From Chitinophaga caeni (GTDB lineage Bacteria; Bacteroidota; Bacteroidia; Chitinophagales; Chitinophagaceae): a DNA stretch of 64,000 nt. Positions within the stretch are counted from its first letter, which is position 1. Every line of letters begins with the position of its first letter. Of the stretch, positions 8,690 through 17,862 are shown piece by piece. The notes below the pieces were generated by a model. It ran no database searches and had not been told where the DNA came from. It worked only from the letters and a program-made list of their open reading frames with translations. The stretch covers positions 5,155,001 through 5,219,000 of the forward strand of contig NZ_CP023777.1 in NCBI RefSeq assembly GCF_002557795.1, written 5' to 3'. The position numbers and the translations under genes were made by a program.

Positions 8690-9090
8690 TGCCGTTCAGC
8701 ATGCGGAAACCGGCACCTTAGATTTAATACAATTTTAGAGTATATATGCAGTTTCGTTTTTCTGTTACATTAATTTACGCTCCTTAATTTGCGCGTTTAC
8801 TTTTATCAGCCCGTCAACATTTTAACGTCCTTTGTTTCCCCAAAGAAAATTACAAAGAAAGGGGCCATTATGGCCACCAATTCGATCGCCCGATCCAGCT
8901 TCTGTACTACTGTGTTACCAGGCATCCGCTCTCTATTGCTTATCTAACTTGTTGAATGGTTTTTTAGGAAATTCCGGTGAAACTCTACTTTATTTAACTT
9001 GAAATGATTTCGAACGCTAGAGGATTCCAAGCCCGGACTCCCTCCATGAGCAACGTTCTACCCGAATCATCATGCTCATTCAAACTGGTT
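8690..9090. other. Intergenic, nothing recognised
   Basis: About 400 bases between aat and the convergent lipoprotein gene. No hairpin with a T-run, RNA or conserved frame was found. Confidence 0.5.
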
Positions 9091-10032
9091 CTACTTCGTC
9101 TTTTTAACCTGCACCTTTTTCTTGGTATAGGTGCCTGAAAACGAGCATTTAATTCCACGGTAAGCGCCGCATCCACTTTCTTCCAAGGACACCTTGTTAC
9201 CACTAAACTTAAACTCTACACTGCAAGCAGAGCTTTTATCTTTATAATGGCCATTGGTGGCGGTAGTAAACCTTCCGGCGCCATCCATTTCAGCGATGCA
9301 GGCGCCTTTTTCTTTATCGAGGTGAATAAAAAACAGGAAATCATGCGGCGTGTCGCCATCACGGATGCTCACGATATTATTTTCACCCAGCACATAATCG
9401 CCTGATAATTTGTGTTTTTGAGGTAATGTATCGATCGGGTTAAAATATTGACCGGATGCAACCGGCGTGTTGGAGTTTGTTAGAACGAGGATAAACTCCC
9501 CTTGCGAAGAAACATCAAAAAATTCTTCTTTTATATTATCTGATCCATCTTTGGCAGTTTCCCTGGTGGAGATCTTTATATTGTAGCGCCTATCTAATGA
9601 AAAGTTTACATTTTGATTAGCACTTGATTTGCCCACGAGAATCTTATTGATAAAAGCGCCCTCCTTATCGTACAAACATAAGTACACTTCCCGGGTTGCG
9701 GCTGCTTCCTTCTTAACGAGGAAATAGTCAATGGCCGATTCCTTGAAATACTTCATTGGAAAATAATGGGCTTTCTGCTTGTTCCCCTTATCATTCAATA
9801 AAGAATCCAAATGAAACTGGGTGACCACCTTGGTCTTAAACGCTAGCGAATCCGGCAGATTTACAGCTACGCTGTCTACAGCCAAGGTAAACGGGGCCTG
9901 TCCTTTGGGAAATAGTTCGCGGAAAGCGGGATAGGTCAATGGAGCATTTTCGTCGTTTGCCGAGGCATCCTTCTTCGATTTACAAGCGCTTGCTAACAAG
10001 ATGATAGCCAATAACCAGGTTAATTTATTCAT
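9091..10032 (-). CDS. Lipoprotein of unknown function
   Basis: 313 residues with a lipoprotein signal (LLASAC, Cys 17), followed by a Lys/Asp-rich linker. The middle part (VVTQFHLDSLLNDKGNKQKA) is soluble and alpha/beta-like; the C-terminal third has four Cys (about 250-297) and a basic tail KKKVQVKKTK. Probably anchored in the outer membrane facing the periplasm. No family recognised. Transcribed divergently from mntR. Confidence 0.7.
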   Translation of the reverse strand: MNKLTWLLAIILLASACKSKKDASANDENAPLTYPAFRELFPKGQAPFTLAVDSVAVNLPDSLAFKTKVVTQFHLDSLLNDKGNKQKAHYFPMKYFKESAIDYFLVKKEAAATREVYLCLYDKEGAFINKILVGKSSANQNVNFSLDRRYNIKISTRETAKDGSDNIKEEFFDVSSQGEFILVLTNSNTPVASGQYFNPIDTLPQKHKLSGDYVLGENNIVSIRDGDTPHDFLFFIHLDKEKGACIAEMDGAGRFTTATNGHYKDKSSACSVEFKFSGNKVSLEESGCGAYRGIKCSFSGTYTKKKVQVKKTK

Positions 10033-10150
10033 ACATATACGTATATGGATGGAAAATTACACAAATCTTATCGATGTTGTACCCTTTGTTATGAAATATT
10101 CATATAAAAGATGAATGGATGTTGTATATCATCAAAATATTATTTAGCTT

Positions 10151-10172
10151 TATCTAAAATTTAATTTAGATA
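10151..10172 (+). promoter_or_regulatory. Palindromic operator candidate before mntR
   Basis: TATCTAAA, six bases, TTTAGATA: a perfect 8-bp inverted repeat ending two bases before the mntR ATG. Its position and AT-rich form fit a DtxR/MntR-family operator, so mntR-mntH is probably autorepressed by metal-loaded MntR. Confidence 0.65.
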
Positions 10173-10174
10173 GC

Positions 10175-10834
10175 ATGAATTTAACGGTTGCTGAAGAAAA
10201 TTATATCAAGTCTATATATAAGTTACAGGACGGTGAACAACCCGTTGCCACTAATTCAATTGCCTATGAGCTGGATACCAAACCGGCTTCAGTTACCGAT
10301 ATGGCCAAAAAGCTCAAAGAAAAAGGCTATATCGAATATGAAAAATATCAGGGTATCCTCCTGACGGCTACCGGGAGAAGCATCGCCCTCCAGATAGTGC
10401 GGCGGCACCGTCTTTGGGAGTGTTTCCTGGTGGATAAATTGGGATTTAGCTGGGAAGAAGTACATGAAATTGCCGAGGATCTCGAACATGTGCGCAGTGA
10501 AAAACTGACGAACCGTTTGAGTGAGTTCCTGGGCAATCCTTCCACGGATCCCCATGGAGACCCGATTCCCGATGCAGATGGCAATATCGACGCATCGATC
10601 GTTTCCATCTCGCTGGATCAGGCCCAAGCTAAACGGCTGGAAGTTATGGGTGTCACGGACCAATCTACGGCCTTGCTTGAATTTCTCAATACCAAGGGGA
10701 TCAAGTTGGGTACCCAGATGGAAGTGATCGAGCGTTATGAATTTGACAACTCCGTAGAAATCAAAATAAAGAACCAACCGGCATTAACCTTGAGCGAGCA
10801 AGTTTCTAAAAACATCCTCGTTAGACCGATTTAA
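10175..10834 (+). CDS. mntR: MntR/DtxR-family metal-dependent repressor
   Basis: 219 residues. N-terminal winged helix (NYIKSIYKL, then NSIAYELDTKPASVTDMAKK), a dimerisation and metal-binding domain with metal ligands in RRHRLWECFLVDKLGFSWEE and AEDLEHVRSEKL (Cys, Glu and His positions of the DtxR fold), and a C-terminal FeoA/SH3-like domain (TKGIKLGTQMEVIERYEFD). It senses Mn2+ or Fe2+. Followed after 20 bases by the Nramp transporter, which indicates a manganese/iron-uptake regulator. Confidence 0.9.
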   Translation: MNLTVAEENYIKSIYKLQDGEQPVATNSIAYELDTKPASVTDMAKKLKEKGYIEYEKYQGILLTATGRSIALQIVRRHRLWECFLVDKLGFSWEEVHEIAEDLEHVRSEKLTNRLSEFLGNPSTDPHGDPIPDADGNIDASIVSISLDQAQAKRLEVMGVTDQSTALLEFLNTKGIKLGTQMEVIERYEFDNSVEIKIKNQPALTLSEQVSKNILVRPI

Positions 10835-10854
10835 TTGATAGCAATCCAGGATTT

Positions 10855-12732
10855 ATGAACCGACATCATAATACAAATTCGTTAAGCGAAGTACATAACT
10901 CGGTAGATATGACTAAAAGTCGCTCGAAATGGCGACGTATATTAGCTTTCTTCGGACCGGCTTACCTTGTAAGCGTTGGTTATATGGATCCGGGCAACTG
11001 GGCTACGGATCTTGCGGGTGGTGCGCAGTACGGCTACACACTAATTTGGGTGCTGTTGATGAGTAACCTGATGGCATTGTTGTTACAAAGCCTGAGTGCG
11101 CGGTTGGGGATTGTCCGCGGCAGGGATTTGGCACAGGCTAATAGGGAAACCTACCCTAGCATTATCAACTTTTGTTTATATATTCTCGCGGAAATAGCCA
11201 TTGCCGCCACCGACTTAGCCGAAGTATTAGGCATGGCAATCGGATTACAATTACTGACCGGCATCAGTTTAACTTGGGGCGTTTCTTTAACCGTTTTGGA
11301 CACCTTCCTACTGTTGGTATTACATCGTTACGGGATCAGGAAGATGGAAGCATTTATTATTTCGTTGGTTGCCATCGTGGGCACCTCGTTTATGATCGAG
11401 TTGCTACTGGCAAAGCCTGAAGTCGGGGAAATCGTGAAAGGATTTGTTCCGCACATCCCGGACGAAACGGCATTGTATATCGCGATCGGTATTATAGGCG
11501 CCACGGTAATGCCGCATAACCTGTACTTACATTCGGCCTTGGTACAAACCCGTAAAATTAAACGGAACGATGCCGGCATCCGGCAAGCGATTAAGTATAA
11601 TTTCATGGATAGCGCGATCGCGTTGAACCTGGCATTTTTTGTAAATGCCGCGATTTTAATTCTTGCCGCGAAAGTATTTTTTGAATCGGGTTATACCGGT
11701 ATAGCGGATATCCGCGATGCGCATATGATGCTGGATAAACTGCTAGGCACCAAGCTGGCCCCGATCTTATTCGCGGTAGCATTAATTGCAGCGGGACAAA
11801 GTTCAACCGTTACCGGGACATTGGCCGGGCAAATCGTGATGGAAGGATACCTGAGCCTACGTATCAACCCCTGGTTGAGGAGGTTAATTACAAGATTATT
11901 AGCGATCATCCCGGCATTGTTAGTAATTTTAATAGCAGGAGAGGAGCAAATAGGCGGGTTATTAGTCTTCAGCCAGGTATTATTGAGTTTACAGCTCGGT
12001 TTCGCGGTCATACCCCTGATACATTTCGTAAGCGATAAAACCACGATGGGACATTACGCGATCCGCTGGCATGTAAAACTTGCAGCCTGGGCAATTGCAG
12101 CAGTCCTAGTGTATTTAAATGCCAAGATGGTGTACACGGAAGCTATACAATATATTCAAGAACCGGGGAACACTTGGATTGATATCACGATTATAGTATT
12201 CGGTCTTTTCTTTATGACCCTTCTCGTGGTGACCATTATTTACCCGTTAATCAACCGCTATAAAAAAGCAACCGAAGCGCGGATGCATCCATCGCAGGTG
12301 AGCCTTGGCAACATAGAACACCCCGTGTATAACAGGATTGCCCTAGCCTTGGATTTCAGCAATTACGATGAGAAAATCATCAGCAATGCTTTAGCGCAAG
12401 GCAACCCTAACACGAGCTATATTTTGATCCATATCGTGGAAAGTGCTTCTGCACGGTATTTCGGTAATGAAAGCGATGATCTTGAAACCCGCAAAGACCA
12501 GGAACAGTTGGATACGTATATAAGGTTGCTAAAAGATAAAAACATTAACGCCAAGGGAGTCTTAGGTTATAGAAATCGGACTAAGGAAATCGTGAGGATC
12601 GTGAAAGAAGAACAGGCCGATTTATTGGTACTCGGCGGCCATGGGCACCGGGGTATCAAGGATTGGATTTACGGGGAAACGGTGAACCACGTAAGGCATT
12701 ATGTGAAAGTGCCGGTGCTGGTGGTGCAGTGA
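10855..12732 (+). CDS. mntH: Nramp Mn2+/Fe2+ transporter with fused universal-stress domain
   Basis: 625 residues. Residues 25 to about 465 are an Nramp transporter with the metal-site motifs DPGNWATDLAGG in TM1 and MPHNLYLHSALVQ in TM6, and about eleven membrane segments. Residues from about 490 to the end form a cytoplasmic UspA domain whose nucleotide loop reads LVLGGHGHRGIKDWIYGE (G-2x-G-9x-G). Common Nramp proteins stop near 420-450 residues, so the C-terminal fusion is the special point; it may sense ATP or stress. Probably cotranscribed with mntR. Confidence 0.93.
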   Translation: MNRHHNTNSLSEVHNSVDMTKSRSKWRRILAFFGPAYLVSVGYMDPGNWATDLAGGAQYGYTLIWVLLMSNLMALLLQSLSARLGIVRGRDLAQANRETYPSIINFCLYILAEIAIAATDLAEVLGMAIGLQLLTGISLTWGVSLTVLDTFLLLVLHRYGIRKMEAFIISLVAIVGTSFMIELLLAKPEVGEIVKGFVPHIPDETALYIAIGIIGATVMPHNLYLHSALVQTRKIKRNDAGIRQAIKYNFMDSAIALNLAFFVNAAILILAAKVFFESGYTGIADIRDAHMMLDKLLGTKLAPILFAVALIAAGQSSTVTGTLAGQIVMEGYLSLRINPWLRRLITRLLAIIPALLVILIAGEEQIGGLLVFSQVLLSLQLGFAVIPLIHFVSDKTTMGHYAIRWHVKLAAWAIAAVLVYLNAKMVYTEAIQYIQEPGNTWIDITIIVFGLFFMTLLVVTIIYPLINRYKKATEARMHPSQVSLGNIEHPVYNRIALALDFSNYDEKIISNALAQGNPNTSYILIHIVESASARYFGNESDDLETRKDQEQLDTYIRLLKDKNINAKGVLGYRNRTKEIVRIVKEEQADLLVLGGHGHRGIKDWIYGETVNHVRHYVKVPVLVVQ

Positions 12733-12763
12733 TAGATTGGCCGGATCATTTTATTTTTTAGGA

Positions 12764-12789
12764 AAAAGCCACCCGACTGGATGGCTTTT
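12764..12789. terminator. Bidirectional terminator between mntH and the toxin region
   Basis: AAAAGCCA and TGGCTTTT form an 8-bp stem between convergent genes, with A and T runs on either side. Confidence 0.65.
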
Positions 12790-12792
12790 GAT

Positions 12793-13128
12793 TTAGTTAC
12801 ATTTAGTATATTTCTGTAGTACTTTGTTTTCCATTAAAGATTTAAGCACTAAACTATCTTTATTCAGATAAAGTATTTCCTCTTTTATTATTTCCCCTGT
12901 TGGCTGAACCAGATGCAAATAATTATTTTTTTTGTAGTATTTAAAGGAATAAACTGTATCCATTTTACTACTAAATACAGCAATGGAATCTATGCCAAAA
13001 GTTATTACTGGGTAATTTAATTGTGTCTTATCATCCAAACACCATTTCCCAACTATACTTTTATTTACTGTACAAGATTGTATAAAAACAAACACTATAA
13101 CACCTAAAATTATTTTTTTCATATTCAA
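12793..13128 (-). CDS. Small lipoprotein, immunity candidate for metalloprotease tip
   Basis: 111 residues with a lipobox (FIQSC) and a compact beta-rich domain (SIVGKWCLDDKT and later strands). No family recognised. It starts six bases after the stop of the HExxH toxin tip, the usual place for the cognate immunity gene. A periplasm-facing lipoprotein would suit a protease that acts in the periplasm. Immunity is inferred from position only. Last gene of the accessory region. Confidence 0.6.
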   Translation of the reverse strand: MNMKKIILGVIVFVFIQSCTVNKSIVGKWCLDDKTQLNYPVITFGIDSIAVFSSKMDTVYSFKYYKKNNYLHLVQPTGEIIKEEILYLNKDSLVLKSLMENKVLQKYTKCN

Positions 13129-13133
13129 AACTT

Positions 13134-13802
13134 TTAATGTTTAATGTTTGATAATTTACCTAGTTGTCCTGTTCCAGTATTTGGGTCATACTTTATTTTA
13201 TCTAGTCCAAGATTATTTATGTCTTGTTGAGTGACTTTCCTATATACAGGATTTATAGTATTTGAACGAGCTCCAGTTGTTGGGTCAACAGCAGAATTCC
13301 CTTTTTTCGGGTAATATGTATATTTCGCATCAACTAGTGTTCCTCTTGGATACATTATTCCAGGTTGTCCTTTGCCTCTTAAATCTGTATCTGTTGGGTG
13401 AGCTAAACCATAGCCGTGTCCAAATTCGTGTGTCTCTGTAGTAATTTTAGCGTCATTAACATTCTTAATTAAAAACTCTCCTGTGTTACTTCCTACACCA
13501 TCCATATAAGAAACATCTATTCGTGATTTAGTAAACTTTATATAATTATTCTTTATATCAGTATTGTTTTTTATATCATCCGCAGTTATGGAGTTATCAA
13601 AAATTCCCGTTACAACAAAACTAACACTATACTCAACATCATCTATTGTGGTTTTTCCATTCGCAGCATTCCATTGACTCTGGATGTTTGAAGCTGCTTT
13701 TGTTGCTAATTCAGAACTGCCATCAGCTCCATAATCAGTCTCATTTACAAGACTCCTTGTGTTACCAGATTCTTTACCTGCTGAATCCTTTCTCGAGACC
13801 AA
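13134..13802 (-). CDS. Metzincin-like metalloprotease toxin tip without RHS shell
   Basis: 222 codons from a TTG; no ATG is available before the catalytic region, so the start is uncertain. The zinc site is clear: ETHEFGHGYGLAHP (HExxHxxGxxH pattern), followed by GIMYPRG, a plausible Met-turn. The N-terminal part (SSELATKAASNIQSQWNAA) resembles other secreted metallopeptidase tips. The RHS core that should precede it is gone and the frame instead begins inside the 3' end of the neighbouring membrane-protein gene (58-bp overlap). It looks like a displaced toxin C-terminus left by recombination; whether it is still made is open. Confidence 0.6.
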   Translation of the reverse strand: MVSRKDSAGKESGNTRSLVNETDYGADGSSELATKAASNIQSQWNAANGKTTIDDVEYSVSFVVTGIFDNSITADDIKNNTDIKNNYIKFTKSRIDVSYMDGVGSNTGEFLIKNVNDAKITTETHEFGHGYGLAHPTDTDLRGKGQPGIMYPRGTLVDAKYTYYPKKGNSAVDPTTGARSNTINPVYRKVTQQDINNLGLDKIKYDPNTGTGQLGKLSNIKH

Positions 13803-14209
13803 GGAGCAAACTGTTTTTGGGTAAAATATGTCTTTCTATCTACATCGATACGTATCATATCCACGATATATCTAGATGAAGCATCTTGAATAACCCTCAC
13901 TTTCACATCCTTTCTGTTACGCTGAATTTTTCTTACTTGGCTAAAATACAGTGTTTCTATTTCAACTATATCATTATCTTCATCCAGATAAACTTTGTAC
14001 AAAACATTAACAGACATTCTTAACCCATATAAGGCCACTAAAAGTAAAAACCCAGCCTCAACAATAATCACTCCCCACCCTAGTCCAATCTTTACGAATA
14101 ATGCAATGTCTATGACGACAAAAAGCAGCAGAAATACTCTAATATTACGCCAATATCGTAATAAAAAATGTCGATTAGCTTCCTCAATTCCAAAAAGCTC
14201 TAATTTCAT
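13745..14209 (-). CDS. Two-TM membrane protein, immunity candidate
   Basis: 154 residues: N-terminal cytoplasmic stretch, two close hydrophobic segments (VFLLLFVVIDIALFVKI and VIIVEAGFLLLVALYGL), then a soluble C-terminal half. Form and size resemble PH-like/YcxB-type proteins and many membrane immunity proteins. It follows the Gly-rich toxin tip at 14241-15080 by about 30 bases, so it would protect against that tip. Family not recognised with certainty. Confidence 0.6.
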   Translation of the reverse strand: MKLELFGIEEANRHFLLRYWRNIRVFLLLFVVIDIALFVKIGLGWGVIIVEAGFLLLVALYGLRMSVNVLYKVYLDEDNDIVEIETLYFSQVRKIQRNRKDVKVRVIQDASSRYIVDMIRIDVDRKTYFTQKQFAPWSRERIQQVKNLVTQGVL

Positions 14210-14240
14210 TGCTACAATGACTTTTAAAGGATATTATTAA

Positions 14241-15080
14241 TTAGTTTCCTTCTTTCTTTTCGTCTTTTTTCTGCTCAATTGCTTGATCTATCTTTATAAC
14301 CACTTTTTCACCATCTTTATACGTATCACTTGCCGTCTTTGTTTTATCAATAGCTACTAATGCTTTGGGCTGGTTTGGTTTGGCTTTTTTCAGCAAATCC
14401 TTTGTACCCGTTAATACTGTCTCCAAGAACCCTCCAACATTCTGCAATAGTCCATTTGTACTTTGTCCCGTTGCAGCCTCGGTTGTTTTGTCGGCAACAA
14501 GCCCAACAGTCTCTCCCAAACCCTCAGGTATTGCTTCCACTTTTGGATTGTCTGGATTAACCGCATGAGCTATGTCTTTTGTAAGAGTTAAACCTAGTGC
14601 CGGAATACCAAGTATTATTCCCGCGGGCCCTCCTAAAAGAATACCCGCAGTTATACCTGCATATTTCAATCCGGTAGCGGCTCCTTCTGCATAGGGTTTT
14701 ATTTCTTTCAACGCTGTATTTGCGGTATTCTCGATATTCCTGGCAGTAGTCGATGTTATGCCAGCCGATTGCCAAAGCTGGGCTTTCAAGTATCCGATGC
14801 TTTCAAGTCCCTCCAACTCGACATGTGCTATCACCTGATTCTCCTAAAATGCATAAGGAGAGTTATGCGTATAATCAGATGCCAGAGGGTCAATTTCAAT
14901 AAATCTCCCGATCTGCGGATCATGATTCCTATATTTAAATCCATACCAATTAAGTCCTAACTCATCATCCAACGGTTGATCCTGGAATAGCTGGTTCTTG
15001 TTGACTGGGTTGTAAATAACTCTGGCAGATATCCCCTTCATCACCAACCCAAACGGATAATAATGCGTCTCCTCCAACAA
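14241..15080 (-). pseudogene. Orphan RHS tip, interrupted by an in-frame amber stop
   Basis: The frame opens with [17 protein letters not shown], continues through the RHS core end (GLNWYGFKYRNHDPQIGRF, DPLASDYTHNSPYAF), meets TAG at 14844-14846, and then continues in the same frame with ENQVIAHVELEGLES. The complete RHS gene reads SENQVTAHVELEGLE here, so the TAG replaces one Ser codon. Beyond it the tip has a long Gly/Ala-rich hydrophobic stretch (AGILLGGPAGIILGIPALGL) that could insert into membranes, and a Lys-rich end. The part after the stop could restart at a GTG (14832-14834). Probably a silenced toxin module. Confidence 0.8.
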
Positions 15081-15098
15081 TACTTCTTCGACATGTAT

Positions 15099-15689
15099 TT
15101 ATTCCTCATCAATAGCAAGTCTTCCAAGGTAATCCATTCGCAAAATGGCCTTTTTCCCAATGTCTGTCAATGGAATAGAAATACTATACTTTATAACCAA
15201 GCCATCCTCTTCAAAGGAAATGACAGGATACAACATTGCTCCATATTCAATTAATTCGACAGGCAATATCTTGTAAAAAATCGGTTTCTGCAAAATCGTA
15301 TCTAATATAATTGAACTATTTCGGCTCAATTGAATCGACGAAACAAACTCAGGCACCTTATAGTGACTTAATCCATATACACGGGTATACTTGTCTGGAA
15401 TTAACATTGTTTTAGCTTGATTTGCATAATGCTTGAAAGAAAAAGTTATTTTATCAGAACCTACGTCAAACACAGAATCAACAACAACAGTATCCAACAA
15501 TAATTTCTCAAATGTTTTGACAAACGTGATGAGTTCTTCGTCATTTTCAAGCTCATTTTTTTTGCCATTTTCTACTTTCTCATCTAAAGTTGTGCTATCA
15601 TTCGTTTTGAAATGCCCTCTTTTAGTTTGGGAATCAATGCATGAACTAATGAAAAAAGTGGCAACAAATAAAAAAAGGTACTTATTCAT
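15099..15689 (-). CDS. Lipoprotein, immunity candidate
   Basis: 196 residues with lipobox (FFISSC), an acidic/Lys-rich linker, then a beta-rich domain (VFDVGSDKITFSFKHYANQA). Intact. It lies directly downstream of a toxin-tail remnant (ending 15702) and directly upstream of the next RHS tip, the toxin-immunity-toxin order seen throughout. No family recognised. Confidence 0.6.
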   Translation of the reverse strand: MNKYLFLFVATFFISSCIDSQTKRGHFKTNDSTTLDEKVENGKKNELENDEELITFVKTFEKLLLDTVVVDSVFDVGSDKITFSFKHYANQAKTMLIPDKYTRVYGLSHYKVPEFVSSIQLSRNSSIILDTILQKPIFYKILPVELIEYGAMLYPVISFEEDGLVIKYSISIPLTDIGKKAILRMDYLGRLAIDEE

Positions 15690-15701
15690 TCTTTCTCTCT
15701 T

Positions 15702-16478
15702 TTAATTAGACAATTTAGTCCTATACACATTCTGTGCTGCATTTCTCCAGTAGTTATAGGAATCTGCTTTACCCCGTGACCTAACCTTCTCCGCCAACCG
15801 CATATATGTATTCATTTCCTTCATCGCTTGTCCAGTAGCAATAGTCGTACTTGCGTTTGTCAGCCGAGTGCCAATTAAACTACTTCCCGGGCTCCATAAT
15901 CATACCACTCTAACCCACTGCCAGCAAACTCCTTACTCTGCAACTCTTTACCATTATAATGATACTTGTTCTCAGGACTGTAAATTGCTTTACTGCTAAT
16001 CCCCTTCATCACCAACCCAAAAGGATAATAATATGTCTCCTCCAGCACCGGCCCGCTCTCGTTGCTCGTGTAAACGTACAGGAAGCCACTCTTCTACATT
16101 ACCATCTGGCCTTCTGCTAAGATATGCAGCTCGGCTACGCTCGCTGCGGGCTATTTCTTAATGATGATTTCCTCCAAGTTATACTTTTCATCGAACTTCA
16201 CGAAATCCAGATGGCTTTTAGCCGATCTGTATTATGATCACCGTTATCGCGCTTCCGCAAACGCTGGTAGGCGTTGTTGTAAAAATCCGCTGTGATTGGG
16301 CTAGACCTGATCCCCGATCCCTTCAAGGCATTTTGGGGCGCCGCACCGCCAAGCGCGTTCAACAAGGCCGGCACGATATCCGTCTCGATATTAACTGCCG
16401 CCTGTTCTTGGGGTGTGACTGATTTATAGAAAGCGTTCGCGGCGATGCTGATCGTATCTCAGGCCATCACCTTCAAAA
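15702..16478 (-). pseudogene. RHS core fragment joined to a toxin tail
   Basis: From 16478 downward the sequence matches the late core of the complete RHS gene (TISIAANAFYKSVTPQEQ, PALLNALGGAAPQNALKGSG, ITADFYNNAYQRLR) but carries TGA at 16459-16461 and later frame breaks. After a deletion it resumes at [16 protein letters not shown] and [10 protein letters not shown] (near 15890), and then jumps out of frame to the last 60 or so codons of a tip (GTRLTNASTTIATGQAMKEM to VYRTKLSN). It is a decayed toxin whose presumed immunity gene (15099-15689) is intact. Confidence 0.75.
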
Positions 16479-16556
16479 TGCTTTCTCACTGAATTTGTTT
16501 TACTATAGTGTCTAAAGGATCCGAGAGGGGATTGTGATCAATAAAAATTGGTTATC

Positions 16557-17054
16557 CTATTTTGCTTCCTTTGCCTGTCTCCAAAATCTGCTTATCTTAC
16601 CTGTATCAGTATTAGTGTAAGGTTTATAAGGTTCATTGTTAAAAATTAAAATTTCATTCCTTAAAATCAAGGTATCTACTCTTTCTTTTAACATCATCGT
16701 ATCTCCTGGAAGATTTAAAAAACTATAAACTTTTTTATACTTGGTTAGAACAATGCTATCGCGCATTTCCCATTTTCCATAATATAAGCTATAGCCAGGT
16801 TCCGAAGCAATTATTAAGCTGTCGTTATCTCCGGGGGCATTTGTAGATCCAACTAAAATAAACTCAGATTTAGCAAATGAAAAAATGTAAAAGGAAGCAT
16901 GATTTATACCTTCAAGTTCCTGATCACCTTCTACTGCACTTTTCCACTCAATTTTTACTGGAACCCAAACTCCTTCTAACTTGTCTTCCTTTTTAACACC
17001 TTTCATGCTTGAGCAAGAAGAAACAATTAATATTAATAATATAATTTTTAACAT
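16557..17054 (-). CDS. Lipoprotein, immunity candidate
   Basis: 165 residues; lipobox LIVSSCSS, then a lipocalin-like beta domain (LEGVWVPVKIEWKSA, later YYGKWEMRDSIVLTKY). Intact. No toxin tip is left directly upstream: an XRE remnant in the opposite direction occupies that place. Immunity role inferred from size, lipid anchor and setting. Confidence 0.6.
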   Translation of the reverse strand: MLKIILLILIVSSCSSMKGVKKEDKLEGVWVPVKIEWKSAVEGDQELEGINHASFYIFSFAKSEFILVGSTNAPGDNDSLIIASEPGYSLYYGKWEMRDSIVLTKYKKVYSFLNLPGDTMMLKERVDTLILRNEILIFNNEPYKPYTNTDTGKISRFWRQAKEAK

Positions 17055-17098
17055 AGACGTTTATGGATTTATAACTACAAAAGGAGTTTTCTATTGAC

Positions 17099-17290
17099 GA
17101 GTTTTTCCTAGCGAAGGTATTGGGCGTGTCGCTCGACTGCCTCGTCGGCATTACCGATTTGGAGCTAGATGCTACTACAATCGGAAGGATACAGGATATT
17201 AATAACCTGTCCTTAATAGACAAAGAACTCGTGTTCCAGTTCCTTGATTCTTTTATCGCTAACAGGAAAATTAAAAATGTCCTCCAATAA
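17099..17290 (+). pseudogene. XRE regulator, C-terminal remnant
   Basis: 64 codons nearly identical in protein to the C-terminal half of the XRE gene at 18347-18676: AKVLGVSLDCLVGITDLELD, then GRIQDINNLSLIDKEL and NRKIKNVLQ with the same stop position. The DNA-binding N-terminus is gone. Shows that the XRE module was present more than once. Confidence 0.8.
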
Positions 17291-17623
17291 TTACAATTTA
17301 CCTGGGAGGTGACTTAAAGGACTTAAATCTGTTTTCCACACATCTAATTCAAATAGTTCTCCTTTAGTATCATAATTCAGCGAGATTATTACATCAACCC
17401 CATCGACATCACGGAATTGATATTCACTTATTCTTTCTCCAAATTTACGATCCTCTACAAATATTCCATTAGGGAATAAAAGCAGGCTTCCCATTCCTCC
17501 ATCTTGCATGGAGCGAACCTTCAAATCAGTTTCCCAATTTAAAGGTAGTATCCTGGCTGCCTTATGCACCAATAACTTTATAAGATTAAGCTCTTGCCTT
17601 GATGGCTTTCCAATCGACTCCAT
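17291..17623 (-). CDS. DUF6984-like protein, immunity candidate
   Basis: 110 residues, no signal peptide, so cytoplasmic. The pattern QDGGMGSLLLFPNG, then EYQFRDVDGVDVIISLNYD and ELFELDVWKTDLSPL matches what I recall of the DUF6984 family, often found beside polymorphic toxins. Its start overlaps the region just after the stop of the toxin tail at 17633, giving a tight toxin-immunity pair. A cytoplasmic immunity protein implies a toxin with a cytoplasmic target. Confidence 0.65.
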   Translation of the reverse strand: MESIGKPSRQELNLIKLLVHKAARILPLNWETDLKVRSMQDGGMGSLLLFPNGIFVEDRKFGERISEYQFRDVDGVDVIISLNYDTKGELFELDVWKTDLSPLSHLPGKL

Positions 17624-17632
17624 GTATTCTTC

Positions 17633-17745
17633 CTATGTTTTGTTTATTGTTCCATCCGGTAGTTTGAATGCAGTATAATGTATTCTTTGCCCTGCAACTT
17701 CTATCACCTGATTAAATGGCTTACCAGGCACTATCTGTGCAGATA
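17633..17745 (-). pseudogene. Toxin-tip tail fragment
   Basis: About 37 codons ending in TAG: TVSAQIVPGKPFNQVIEVAG, then YTAFKLPDGTINKT. This looks like the end of an RHS tip. Upstream it runs straight into a SymE-like fragment, so the body of the toxin is lost. Confidence 0.5.
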
Positions 17746-17862
17746 CTGTGCCAACCAGACCCCGCTCAGGTTCAGCCACGGCTAATATTTATCACCCCTG
17801 TCGCGCGGATACGCTTTTGCACCTACCTTTACCAGGCGCAGTTTGTTAACCTTGCGTGCCAT
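17746..17862 (-). pseudogene. SymE-like fragment, copy 1, with amber stop
   Basis: ATG at 17860-17862; reads MARKVNKLRLVKVGAKAYPR, then DKY, TAG (17782-17784), PWLNLSGVWLAQ. In copy 2 the TAG position is Leu. The sequence then breaks into the toxin-tail fragment. Dead copy of the gene at 17992-18204. Confidence 0.7.
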
